DNA of 64,000 bases from Aphrocallistes beatrix (lineage: Eukaryota > Porifera > Hexactinellida > Sceptrulophora > Aphrocallistidae), in the NCBI GenBank assembly GCA_963281255.1, contig OY725491.1, positions 1,054,001 to 1,118,000 of the forward strand, in the 5' to 3' direction. The translations under genes and the position numbers were made by a program. The notes below the pieces were generated by a model that worked only from the letters and a program-made list of their open reading frames with translations, did not search any database and was not told the origin of the DNA. This document shows positions 48,135-59,047 of the stretch, one piece after another; position 1 is the first letter of the stretch; every line of letters begins with the position of its first letter.

Positions 48135-49339
48135 CTGAGAAGTGATTCTGTTGGATAAGTGAGTGCTAGTTCTCTAATTGAGGTATATCTCATTAAAATT
48201 TAATTTCACTCTGATATTTGCTCTAGAAAGTGTTTTATTTTATATCTAGTGAGTCGAGCAAAAGGAAGTTCTACACATTTTCCTCAATCAGCTGTGACGT
48301 CCATTCAAGGTTTTAATAGTATAATTATTCTCTTCAAGTTATAACTTGAAGTCGATATTGAAATTTCATATATAAAGTAAAACTATTCCATCCATTCTCA
48401 TTTAGAAGAACAATAAGTCCATACATATTTGAGAATTAGGACTTCCACGTTATTCCAGTTGCTTTGAAGTAACTCACCAGATTCAGAAAGAATTTATACC
48501 ACAATTGTACAAGCCATGCAAATACACATAGCTTTCAATAAACGTACATATCGAGAGTAGATTCCACCATTCTATTCGTGATTATCAATTTGTTCAGAAA
48601 AGCCTAGTCTAGTTCTCCACTAATGGCAGTCAGATGAAGCCATGCCTAGGTAGCTTTCTCGAAAGTCTGTCATTTTTGTTTCAATACAGGACACAGATGG
48701 AGAATGAACGATAGACGGGAGTTGGGAATCATGACGCACTTAGCGATAATAGTTCGCCGTAGAAGATCGTTTTTGTTCCAATATTTTTCTGGATTCGGAT
48801 TTGATTTGAAGGATTATTCTGCTAATAAGCCATACTGTTCTTAATCTACCTAGAACTGAAGTGAGAAGTTCTTGATTCAGTGAATTTCTGACTATCAAAT
48901 TCTTATTTGGACAAGAGTTCTCAACAGAGTTTGTCCATCTAAAACTACTATAGCAGTCTTCAATAGCTAACTTTACAATCTCGTTTAGAGATATATATAG
49001 ATACAGTTTCACTATAGTTGCAACAAGTCATGTCCACTTCTAAAGCTACGATGAAAGTCCTTATTTAGTTTGTCTCACGAGGCAGACAAATTAGTATCGA
49101 TTACTATTACTAATAGTAATTTCAGACCACAAATTTTGCAATTTCCCTTGAGTCACAGTATGCATGAGGTGTTGGAACATGTGAATGGGATGTGTCTTAA
49201 ATATAATTGAGATTATGAATGATTTATAGCTCCAAAAATGCAATCAGAAAGGGTTACAAATTATATTGGATTCTATGATAACTGCTTTTTGATGCCAAAA
49301 CTGATTATTCAAATTCTCACGTTTTCTCTTTCAAAATTC
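48135..49339. other. intergenic, no gene seen
   Basis: AT-rich sequence upstream of Abi and downstream of the membrane SH3 gene. No credible frame or repeat family found; it should contain the Abi promoter. Confidence 0.5.
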
Positions 49340-50758
49340 TCAAGTTTTCTCGTCTGATTTTGCTCTGGAAGCGATCACACTCTTCAATTCCTCTAACGTT
49401 TCGTAGATCTTTGGGGGAGGGGGTTTGTCAGGAATGTCCTGAGTGGGAGCAGAGTTGAGGATGAGAGAGAGTGTGGAAGGTGTGAAAGGGGGGTCTGGCC
49501 TAGAGGGTGGAGGCTCGGTTGTAAGGGGTAGGATCTGATCGGGGGAGTCAGGTGTCCAAGAGTATCCCCTGGGGGCAATTCTTGGCTTGTGAGATTTCGC
49601 GTCCGGAGTGTCAGGGCGCGCTCCTTTCTTTCTGAGCGGGATTAGCGCCCGGATGCCCTTAGGCTTAGGACCCGTTTTAGGCGCCACTTTTCTAGGTGTC
49701 GATGAGGAAAGAGGTGGCATGAACACCAGTTCATTCGTCTCTTTCGAACCTTTCTCGCGAAAGCTGAGTCGAGGCCTATTCATTTTCGGCGGTACCTTGG
49801 GCTGCTTCTGCTTCGGTTCCAGTGGCGTTTCTAGCGCGGAGGGGGGTCTGGGGGGACGGCGAGTTGGGCGTTTAACTTTGGGTTCGTAAGATACGTCCGA
49901 GGCGGAGTATCGCTTGGGACCTCTGCTGAGTTTGAGAGGAGGGGCGTTCAGGTGTCGAGTGTCAAAGTTCGCGTCCACCTCGTGGAAGATGGACTCCAGT
50001 TCTGCCGGGGCGCTGTCTGCCGTGAGGACAGAGTCCTGGGCGAGGAACTGGTCCCACTGGGACTCTCTTCTGGTCGGGTTGGAAAGAGTGTCGAATGTGT
50101 CCTCGAGTTTGTCCATCAGACGAATGACGTAGCTGGGGAAGCACACCTCCCTCCCGTCCAACTCCCCCCGCAGCCAGACCATCACCGCGCCCTCTGGGTC
50201 TCCCTCCACCTGCCGAATTGTGATCCGCTCACCTTTCACGAACATCGGATTTTCTTTCGTGCTTCCTGGCTCGAAATAATCCTGGGTTGCTTCCACCTCG
50301 ATTCCCGCTTTCAGACAGATGAGAGTGTTTTGTAGTTGCGACTGTTGGTGAGCTTCATTTTCTAGAAAACTCTCGGTTAGATAGACTGGGTTATATTTCG
50401 CATTATCTGAGTCTTGTTCCGTGTCTCTATCACTGGGAGTGGTGGCACTCTCGTGTTCCCTGATGAACTGAGAGTAGCGCTTCTTCTTTCTATGTTTCAG
50501 TGTATAGGAAATGCAGTAGAGAATCGTGATTAGAACTGACGTTACGAGAAACAACACAGTCAGACTACATAGGATCCCTACCACAGTGATTCTTTCTATG
50601 GGAGGTGTTAGGTTAGCTGGTATCGGTGTTTGGAAACTAAGGGTACTGGTTGATGATATCAAAATGGAACCTTGGGATGAAGAGGCTGTTGTAGTTTGGG
50701 TTTGAATAGGTGATCGGGTTGGGATGATTCCTTGAGATGTTGGTAGCATGCTAGTCAA
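49340..50758 (-). CDS. single-pass membrane protein with SH3-like domain and proline-rich tail
   Basis: A 472-aa, intron-less gene. Residues 1-55 are Ser/Thr/Pro-rich, probably an O-glycosylated outer segment with no cleavable signal. Residues 57-86 (VVGILCSLTVLFLVTSVLI) form the only membrane span, followed by KHRKKKR, which places the long tail in the cytosol. Residues 153-215 resemble an SH3 fold: VEATQDYFEPGS, FVKGERITIRQV, VMVWLRGELDGREVCFPSYVI (compare ALYDY, W-G, FPxNYV). The rest is basic and proline-rich with PxxP motifs (RRPPRPPSALETP, DKPPPPKIYETL). I know no family with this exact layout. Next to Abi, whose SH3 domain binds PxxP, a membrane adaptor for actin regulators is plausible but unproven. 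Confidence 0.75.
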   Translation of the reverse strand: MTSMLPTSQGIIPTRSPIQTQTTTASSSQGSILISSTSTLSFQTPIPANLTPPIERITVVGILCSLTVLFLVTSVLITILYCISYTLKHRKKKRYSQFIREHESATTPSDRDTEQDSDNAKYNPVYLTESFLENEAHQQSQLQNTLICLKAGIEVEATQDYFEPGSTKENPMFVKGERITIRQVEGDPEGAVMVWLRGELDGREVCFPSYVIRLMDKLEDTFDTLSNPTRRESQWDQFLAQDSVLTADSAPAELESIFHEVDANFDTRHLNAPPLKLSRGPKRYSASDVSYEPKVKRPTRRPPRPPSALETPLEPKQKQPKVPPKMNRPRLSFREKGSKETNELVFMPPLSSSTPRKVAPKTGPKPKGIRALIPLRKKGARPDTPDAKSHKPRIAPRGYSWTPDSPDQILPLTTEPPPSRPDPPFTPSTLSLILNSAPTQDIPDKPPPPKIYETLEELKSVIASRAKSDEKT

Positions 50759-51121
50759 ATTTAGCTTAATTGTTTTTGAAAATATTAATTAAAATCCTAG
50801 TTTATTTTTTATATGAAAGGTTGAAAAAAATTATCAAAATACTGTAGTGAGTTCCTTCGAACTTTAAAACTCGATTCAGTAGTAATATACATAGTGTAGT
50901 CTCCATTACTAACTGTCAGGGGTCAGATAATATTCAAAATGTTCTACCACCCATGTACATAAGTTTTAATTTATCTACGATTAGAAACAAAAAAACCTTT
51001 CTGAGTAAATAAATCAACATAATTACGTTTATTATAAAAAATACAAAATGAGAATACTCAGGACAAGGAATACAAATAAAAAAAATCTATAAAAAGAATC
51101 ATTTGTTTAGTTCGGAGTACT

Positions 51122-54100
51122 TTAACTGTCAGACATCAGACTGAGGATCTGAACAAACTTAGTCACTTGAGATTCCAGATTCTTCTCTCTCAATCGAGTC
51201 AGAAGTTTCTAAAATAATTTCTGTATAAGACACTGGAAATGTTAACATATCGCCAGCTATTGGCTGTTCAAAAAAAGTAGTAAATTACACATACTTAATT
51301 TCCCATGTCTCAACATGCTTTTACAACTACAGTCGACTCCGCTTAATAGGGTCGCTTTTGGCAGGAACGGAATAGCTCTCATGCATAGAAGCTAATATAA
51401 AATATTTTCGGTTAATAGGGTTTCCGCTTAATCGGGACAAAATGTCCTCAAACCGATGTGACCCTATTAAGCGGAGTCGACTGTATATTCAATTTTCCCT
51501 TGAGGTGTGAGTATTTGGGAATTAGTTGTGGTTACAATTTTTAAATTTAGAAGCTGAAACTTACAGTTCTGATCATTGTAGATCCAGCTATCCACCTCAT
51601 GTATATCTCCTGACAAGCTGAATCCACGAAGAATGGAGAATTTGTCTAAAAGATATTCGAATTAAAACCTATATTCATGTACAAAGACAAATATATAAAG
51701 ACTTCTAATGAAAGATACTACATCTAAGCTTTCCCAAGGAGAATTTTTTCGAAGAGGATTTTTAAAGTTTAGTGTATACAACATAGAGGTAACCAATTTA
51801 TTCCTACTTCAAACTCGGAGTACTTTTGAGAATTATTCCTACATATGATTATTAAATAGAAAATTCAGATATTTTAAACATTACATTATCAAAATATTAT
51901 TTTATTCTTAAATACCAATTGCATTTGTCTCAGGTGCTGATTGAAATTGTACTTTGGGAGATTTAGGTAGTGAATATCCTCGTAGTACTTCTTAACTCTC
52001 TTCTTGTATATCTTAGTGTCTTTAGCAAACAGCAACTTGTTTGCTGGGGAATCCTATTAGGAAGCATAGCTGTCATTTTTCCACAAAATTGAGATTTTGC
52101 GAATTTTCCCTTACCTTTGTGAGTTCTTGATCTCGAGTGGAGCAGCTGTCTATCAGACCCTAAAACAAAATACAGAAGTATCTTATATATTATAACCTGG
52201 GATCCATTCTATTTATAGCTTGGACCCCACATTTATATAGCTTCCCCGCCCAAATGACTTAAGCGGAAATGAGTTAGCAAAATCCATTTTCATTGAAGGG
52301 TTATTAATTAATTAAAAACTCAATGGTTTTTAGTGCCGCTCCTAGTACGTATAGGAGATGCATTATGTCATGATCGGCGTGCGACGTCCGTACATACGTC
52401 CGTCCGTCTGCTCGCTCCTGGAAATTCTATTGGACCAATGGTGTAGTTTCCTAACATACTGGGTTACACATGTACACTGTCATACCTACGTATCTTATGG
52501 TTTCCCGATTTAATACCGTTCTAATTTCATTGTTTTTATGTTAATTTTACTCATTATCGACCAAATTCCAGAAATGTATTAAAGTGAATGGATACCTACT
52601 TGAGCTATGGTGGATAGAGAGGAGTCTACAGGCACAGGAACATCTATGTCCAGAATGAAGTCTGGGTTCTTGAGAAGGTTAACCCAGAACCTTAACACGA
52701 CGCTGTTATTCTTCCAAGTCTGTACTACCTCTGCGTCTGTGATTCCGTAGTGGCGAGCTCTGCTCTCTAGAAAGTCGAAGAGGTGTTTGATAGGCTTGGG
52801 ACACTCCTCTATCACACTTCTGTCCGGGAATATCGAGTCCATCATGCTGTCTATGTATTTCTGTAGGATTCCCTAGATTGAGAGTTAAGCAGTATTTGAA
52901 TGTCCAAAGTCCACCAAATGGGAAATCGCTGTATTGATGAAATTAAGAATTGGTGGTAGAGTCGAAAGCGTTTTTCTTATTATTTCTCTCCAGGTTCAAA
53001 CAGTAAGAAATCAATATACGTGTATTTGGAATTTTTTATATCATAAGTAGTAAGAAAACACGTTTTTTACTGTAATGTTATGTTATAAGAATAGCTTGAA
53101 GTAGCATTATTATTTAGTAGTAGGATATATGTATTTTTTCCTAAAGCATCCCTGGTTCGAAAATTTAATTTGTATTGAGTCATCATCAAATGATATAATT
53201 ATCATAGTACAACTGTATATGTATCTAAACCATTGTATATAGACGCACTTTTGTAGAGAGTAGCTTTGTGTAGTACACTTCTGAAATAACTTTCTGCCTA
53301 GTCGCAGTCGATTCTGGGTTAGCGGGGTAGTGCTACAAACAAACAACGTTAATACATTCCGATCTAAGGAATCCGTAGAGTGGATGTGGTAACTCACTAG
53401 GTGGTAGATTCTAGGCGGGGTTTCAGTCGATTTCCTCCTCATCAGGTCCGTGTAGAGTCCCGGAAATTTATCCTTGATGTCTGACACTCTCACGAGGAGT
53501 AGCGAGCCGTTCTGAGGTATTGGGATCTATGAAATATCGCATTTATTAATCGGACAATCAAAAGTTTCCCTGCAAATGCAGGCATGTATGAATACTTTCT
53601 CAAAAAATTATGCATAAATATATTCCTAATTGTATAGAATCAATAGATCCTATAACATTGATGACATGCGTACTGTACATTGTAAAAGTTGAAATAGTGT
53701 CTCATCGTATTAATCCTCTTCCAGCCACTCTCCATCCCAGATGTCTTATCGACGTCTCGCAAAAGGAGGTAGGACTGCTTCACTTTGGAGAGAGTGGGGA
53801 TCTCCCTGGCTAGAGTTTCTTCTCCAGGGGTGTAGATCGGGTTTTTGACGACTAGGTCTTCTCCCGAATCTTTTTTTATCAAATTTTCCAATTCATTTAT
53901 GGAGTTTCGATTCTGTGAGATCTTTGGGGTCTCGATTCTGTCAGTCCTCGGTTTCACGAAGATTAATTCATGTGTGTCTGGGTCTAGAAATGAGGAAAAT
54001 TGAAATATTTTCTTTAGTTCTCTGACAAATTCTAGCTTTTTTGTCAGATTTTTCAAATTTTATTTATAAACAGGACGAATTTGTCATACTCATAGGATAC

Positions 54101-57100
54101 GTAACAACACCTAAGTACAGGATTACAGATTGTCTCTAGTTGTCCAAAAGTTGGAGGGTTAAGGTGGACTATTACGGAACATTGACAATTAGAGAAATAA
54201 CTGTAGTACACCCATTCAGGAGCGGTCGCAGGAATTTATCAAGCCCAGGGTGAGGCGGGGCCAAAGAAAGAAAATCCAATGAAATCCGGCGCCGCAGAAT
54301 CAAACTCGGGGAAATTTTCCTGATGCCCCCCATGGGTGGCGCCAGGAATTCCCCGATAGGGGGGCTAAATTAGAGTGTCTTTTCTAAATTATCCCCCCCC
54401 CTGGTGCAACCCCTGATGCCCCCCCCCCTGTACCCATTAGCTAATGATTCATATGAGTCAAACTCACCAGGTTTCTGGGATGCAGACATATTTTTGTTGA
54501 GTGCATCGATTATTTTTCTCTTCACTTGAGTAATCGTGTCACAGTCCAGAAGCTTTACATTGTCAGAGTTGTCAGCGAAATGACACAAAATCTCGAACTC
54601 CTATAAGCAATCAGTTAATTCGTAGATGTTATGAAATATTGCCTCAAAATTATTTATTATATAAATTTGTGTTAACAATAATTAATACAGTCAGGTCGGG
54701 TTTTTTGTCCAATATATTTCATTCCTAGGCGACGAAACTATTTTTAATGGCGGTACTATTACTAATCAAAGTTTACAGAAGCCTAGCGACAAACAAACGA
54801 TGGACAAAAGTACCAGACTTCGACTGTAATTCATTGACGGAAATTGGTCCCAAAATATTTTTAGATTTATGTAACGTGTCTAGTTACAATTAGAAATATA
54901 TGTACGTATATACCCGGTATTGGGTTAGAACTAATTTATGCTTTTAACCAATTAGATTCAGTTCTATAATATTAGATGGCAGATTGTCTTGAGACAGACA
55001 AAGACATCTTCAATTCAATCTTGAAGTCGGAAGAAGTGAGCATCACTCAGGGACGGAAGGAAGGAGAGAAGCGAGGGGAGAGAACTTCCACTCTGAACAG
55101 CTTTTCAGAAGGGTTAAAGGAAGGAGCAGCCATAGCTGCAGAGGTAGGGTTCTATTTTGGTGTTTGTAGCTGTCTGCTCACAAACAAACAAAAATTGGAA
55201 TTGCAAGGAAAGAGTAATGAGAAGTTATGGAAGAGAGTGGATAAAATGCTGGAGAGGTTGAAACTAGTGGAAGAGACTGTCGGAAAGGAAGAGATCAGCT
55301 GTGAAGAAGTAATGGCTCAGATCAGAGACGAATTCAAGATAATTTCATCCAATTTCAAACTCCCAATAAACTTCCACAAAAGAGATCCGAATGAAATTTG
55401 ATGCTCTCAATATTATTTTAATATTTCATAGATGTAAATCCATCGTTTTTTTTGTCGCTAGGCCGCTGTGAAAAATTGGACAAAAAAATGACTTATTCTT
55501 GAAAGTTGTAAAAACAATTTATTTACTACGAATTTATTCTTTACTATAGAATCACTTTTCGTACTTTCACGTACTTCCATGGGAAAAACATTGAATAAAT
55601 ATATCCATAGATAGATAGCCGTCAAATTTGTTAAGAATCGCACAATCACCTGTTACCTACGTCAGAGTATAGTATAATCTTATGCACACAATGTTCAGTA
55701 ATCATCTTCAAAATCTGAAATCCCGCTGAGATCCACTATCTCTCCTACATCTTCACTCGCCACTGCGAAACCATTGTCGGATTGAGCTCGATAAGGATTG
55801 TAGAAGTGGAAAGACTTCCCCTCTCTACTCCCATACAAACTCTGCTCCCCTTCAACATTGTAGTCGTGCTGTATTAGGTGCCGTTTATGGTTACTGTGTC
55901 TTATTTGGATGTCTTCTTGATGCTGGCGACTCTTCATATGTTCCATTTCAGATTGTATTCTCTCGATTGCTGATTCCAAATCTCTACTTTCGTTCTGACT
56001 ACGTTCTAGCTGGATCTGAGTTTCTCTGCATTCTTTGTGAGTCGAGAAGTTGCGGTCCACTTCATCTCTTCCCCTTTCAAGCTCAGTTCTTTTAATCTCA
56101 AATGCTTTACATTTCTCTTCCAAACATTCCAATTCATCTTCTAGAAACATATTCTCTTCATTCAAGTTATTCAATTCCGCGCTTAGCTCGATAATCTCCA
56201 TTTCTTTTCCTCTCAATATTTTCAATTCTTCTCTTTTCTGCTGAATTTTTGTTTCTATCTCTTCTCTCATTCCCTCCACTAACCTTTCTTTCTCATTCAT
56301 CGCATTTTCAGTGAGATCTATAGTCGAGAGAAATTTCTTGGATTCAGCAATGAAATTATCATCAACACCCCTCATTTCATTCTCCAAGCTTTCAATTCCA
56401 TCTCGCAGTTCTTTCAATTCATTTTCAAGTACGTTTTTCTGTTCACTGAGAATCACTGACTGTTTTTCACTCCCGACTAGCTGTCCTAACTCAGATCCGA
56501 GCTGGTTATTCCTGATCACGATCTCTCCGGTCAAATATGTCACTCTATCCCTCACCTGTTTCAATTGTCTATTGGAACCTTGTAGAGCTGAATTCAGTCG
56601 TTTCAGCTCATTGCTCTTGTCCTGGTATTCCTGTTCAGTGCTGAGGATCTGCTCAAATAGCAGAGTCAGTTTCGCCATTTTCAGACTACTCAACTCTTCT
56701 CAGAATATACTCTGACAGATCATAGAATTCCAAAAGGAAATACGACGTAATTTATGATACGAAATATCTGGTATATATGCATTCACTCGATATATAAATA
56801 CAATTGATTTGATTCGTATGTTAGTATGATACGAAATGAAATTGAAAATATTTTACATATGCAATGCTTCGATTAAACTGAGGCATTGCATATGTAAAAT
56901 ATTTCCAATCCATTGTCATATTATTTAATGGGAATTGTCATAAACTCCACTATTATTGGATGCGGGGGCAGGGAATTTTGGGCAGAATGATTACAATATC
57001 CAATAACATTAGCATGGATTATCTTCGACTCTCAAACAGGATAAAATCATCACTATGTCCAATACAGTTGACTCCACTTAATTGGGACAAATCTCAGGAA

Positions 57101-58509
57101 CGGAATACTAGTTCCATACCTACAAACTAATACAAAATGACATTGGACAGTTCGTTGGGAACTCCGCTTAATCGGGGAAAATATTGAAACCCGATGGATT
57201 AAGTGGAGTCAACTGTATATCACTATATCTAATGTATACGTGTTTACTATGAACTTCACTGACCTTCACTTCAAAACTCATCCTGAGTATGTTGTCCTCG
57301 TTGAGGGAGTACTTCGCCTCATTAGTGATCGCATCAATCGGTCCCTTTTGGATCTGTAGCTTGATAGCGGAGTAGAGCTTATACAGCTCTTCTCCTGGCC
57401 TTCCTCTCAAGTAGTTGTACAAGCAGAATGCTAGCCAGTTACTCAGTAGCTTCTCACACACAGATGTTCTAGAATTTTATATGAATGCTGAGGAATTCCA
57501 TTGGATTATTCTCAATATATTTGGACATATGACTAACCCTCTGAATAAAGTCTTCAGTTGTTGGTGTTGCAATTTGTTTTTGTTTATCAAGTCGTCAATC
57601 AGAGCTTTGAGAATCTCAGAAGCGTAAAAAAGGTTCTTGTGCATTGCTATCATTATCAGGGAAGCGAAATAAGATCTAAATTCGAAATAATTTTTATAAA
57701 ATTTTAATAGACGATTTTCGAGATTACAAACAGTCGAGTCAAAATATTTATTCATACTTTTGGTTGATATCCAAACTTGGATTCTGATCAAACACTCGAA
57801 CCATTTCAACCAAGAATTCTTTGTTATTGAGCAGTTCTTGAAACATTTTCATTCCTTTCTTCCCAGATTCGTGATCGATGTTCTTGAAAGACACAAGCGT
57901 ACCCTAAAACAGATATCAACCTCTGTTAATTAATAACGTTGATAGTGCTTAGCCCCCGAAAAGGTCTTGCTTTGGCAAGGTCTCCGGAATTTTTAGCGAT
58001 ACTAGGAGATGCCTTATGCCATGATCGGCGTCGAACGTCCGTCCGTCTGCTCGCTCCTGGAAATTCTATTGGACCAAATTTGGACCATATATTCCTATAT
58101 GGTGGATATTTGAACCTGGGTCCAAATTCTAGTTTTCCATTACTATGATAGATGTTATTTACTAATTCAACTTCTAATTTTCTCCTTTTATATCTTACCC
58201 CCTGGATATTTCAACAAAAATTCGCCTAGGTATGAGTATCGGGTGCGGTCGGGGCTCCTATTATAAGCCATTTCTCCCAAAATGAGAGAGAACTCTGATT
58301 CCTATTAACTTCCAACTTTGGTTAATATAATAATCGAATCAGTTTCTCATACAAACTCACTATATTCATGGGTCTCGTTAAGAACAGGACATCCTGATCT
58401 CTGCTGAAGATCAGTTTCAGAATGTAATCCTGAAAGTCAGTGAACGGAATATCGTTTGTTTCAGCGGCCTGGACAAACTCGACGATCTCAACTTGCAACT
58501 CAGCAAAAC
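51122..58509 (-). CDS. PLXN: plexin, cytoplasmic RasGAP/RBD half (5' partial)
   Basis: Twelve in-phase exons: 58509-58361, 57903-57758, 57675-57538, 57468-57264, 54600-54468, 53983-53679, 53526-53398, 52872-52600, 52159-52115, 52053-51916, 51645-51565, 51208-51122; 608 aa to the stop. Plexins are semaphorin receptors whose split GAP domain inactivates Rap. Seen: FAELQVEIVEF..IPFTDFQDY, FASLIMIAMHKNLFYASEIL, CEKLLSNWLAFCLYNYL, KGPIDAITNEAKYSLNED, a Rho-binding domain (LLDCDTITQVKRKIID), WKRINTMRHY, VVLRFWVNLLKNPDFILDI with the second catalytic Arg, and DSPANKLLFAKD. The end ILSLMSDS matches the usual plexin C-terminus. The first Arg pair LLRR is FRG here. AATAAA follows the stop at 51033-51028. 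Membrane span and ectodomain are not in the window. Confidence 0.96.
51330..51483. mobile_element. MITE, CAGTCGACTCCGCTTAATAG subfamily, plexin intron
   Basis: CAGTCGACTCCGCTTAATAG and CTATTAAGCGGAGTCGACTG are a perfect 20-bp inverted repeat flanked by TA (51328-51329, 51484-51485). Confidence 0.92.
52194..52450. repeat. two dispersed repeats in a plexin intron
   Basis: 52194-52292 belongs to the TTCTATTTATAG...GCTTCCCCGCCC family; 52325-52450 to the GTCCGTCTGCTCGCTCCTGG...GAAATTCTATTGGACC family. They adjoin each other. Confidence 0.6.
54215..54425. repeat. GC-rich repeat with poly-C tracts
   Basis: AGCGGTCGCAGGAATTTATC, GGTGGCGCCAGGAATTCCCC and runs of 7-9 C in the plexin intron before the Rho-binding-domain exon. 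Probably a degenerate non-autonomous element. Confidence 0.4.
54976..55401 (+). CDS. LTO1: LTO1/ORAOV1-like deca-GX3 protein
   Basis: A 141-aa, single-exon gene nested antisense in a plexin intron (54601-57263). After DIFNSILKSEE (compare the conserved acidic start of LTO1), residues 26-65 contain ten consecutive four-residue units beginning with a small residue: G, G, G, S, S, G, G, A, G, G. This is the deca-GX3 motif that defines Yae1 and Lto1. The segment AAEVGFYFGVCSCL matches the conserved E-GFY-G part. LTO1 with YAE1 recruits the ABC protein ABCE1 to the cytosolic iron-sulfur assembly machinery. The C-terminus ends in Asn-Glu-Ile without the terminal aromatic residue used by Lto1 to contact the CIA complex. 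Length agrees with the family (about 135-140 aa). Confidence 0.82.
   Translation: MADCLETDKDIFNSILKSEEVSITQGRKEGEKRGERTSTLNSFSEGLKEGAAIAAEVGFYFGVCSCLLTNKQKLELQGKSNEKLWKRVDKMLERLKLVEETVGKEEISCEEVMAQIRDEFKIISSNFKLPINFHKRDPNEI
55695..56693 (-). CDS. coiled-coil protein, possibly CCDC172-like
   Basis: A 332-aa, intron-less gene in the same plexin intron as LTO1, same strand as the plexin. Residues 5-260 are almost continuous coiled coil rich in Glu, Lys and Leu (ENELKELRDGIESLENEMRG, LNNLNEENMFLEDELECLEE). The tail contains FHFYNPYRAQSDNGF and ends in an acidic DLSGISDFEDDY. The start LTLLFEQILSTEQEYQDK and the segment DDNFIAESKKFLSTIDLTEN resemble CCDC172 (a mammalian protein linked to sperm tails) as I remember it, but coiled coils match easily, so this is a weak lead. 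The ATG at 56691-56693 is followed by a second in-frame ATG five codons on (56676-56678). Confidence 0.7.
   Translation of the reverse strand: MSSLKMAKLTLLFEQILSTEQEYQDKSNELKRLNSALQGSNRQLKQVRDRVTYLTGEIVIRNNQLGSELGQLVGSEKQSVILSEQKNVLENELKELRDGIESLENEMRGVDDNFIAESKKFLSTIDLTENAMNEKERLVEGMREEIETKIQQKREELKILRGKEMEIIELSAELNNLNEENMFLEDELECLEEKCKAFEIKRTELERGRDEVDRNFSTHKECRETQIQLERSQNESRDLESAIERIQSEMEHMKSRQHQEDIQIRHSNHKRHLIQHDYNVEGEQSLYGSREGKSFHFYNPYRAQSDNGFAVASEDVGEIVDLSGISDFEDDY
57065..57215. mobile_element. MITE, CTCCGCTTAATCGGG family, plexin intron
   Basis: CAGTTGACTCCACTTAATTG and GATTAAGTGGAGTCAACTG, flanked by TA. It ends 49 bases from the plexin exon at 57264. Confidence 0.85.
57955..58130. 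repeat. dispersed repeat, GTCCGTCCGTCTGCTCGC family
   Basis: Shares GATCGGCGT, GTCCGTCTGCTCGCTCCTGG and GAAATTCTATTGGACCAAAT with 27565-27805 and 52325-52450. In a plexin intron. Confidence 0.6.
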
Positions 58510-58571
58510 CTAAACACGATAAGTATAAATAGAGATTCATTCTTTGAAAACACTAAATGTATCTAAAAATA

Positions 58572-58744
58572 CAGTCGACTCCGCTTAATAGGGTCACTGT
58601 GTTTAATCGGGTCACTTTTGGCAGGATCTGAATAGCTCTCACACATAGAAGCTAATACAAAATGTTTTCAGTTAATAGGATTCTCCGCTTAATCGGGGCA
58701 AAATGTCCTCTGACCGATGTCACCCTATTAAGCGGAGTCGACTG
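58572..58744. mobile_element. MITE, CAGTCGACTCCGCTTAATAG subfamily
   Basis: The same perfect termini as 51330-51483, flanked by TA, with an internal GGGTCACTGTGTTTAATCGG insertion near the left end. It lies just upstream of the first visible plexin exon. Confidence 0.9.
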
Positions 58745-58996
58745 TATCATATATAGATTTAGGTATATATATATATCTAAAAATATATACAAATACGTAG
58801 TATTGTAGATTACTTGAATTACTTCGTATAACTTTCGATATTTGCCAAATAATATTGAGGTTCAAGTACTGTAACCTTTCTAATTGCAATATTTAATTTG
58901 ATATAGAACATTCATTTAATTATAGTTTGTAAGTAGGCATTAGTAGTTATAAATAGTATATTATAGCTTTGAATGCTTATTTTCCAATAGTTCTCC

Positions 58997-59005
58997 TATA
59001 TATAA
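58997..59005 (+). promoter_or_regulatory. TATA box of the NHL-FG gene
   Basis: TATATATAA, 43 bases before the ATG at 59048. Confidence 0.4.
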
Positions 59006-59047
59006 CCTAAATTTTTCAATTTTCTTTCACTTGTATGTTAGATTAAA

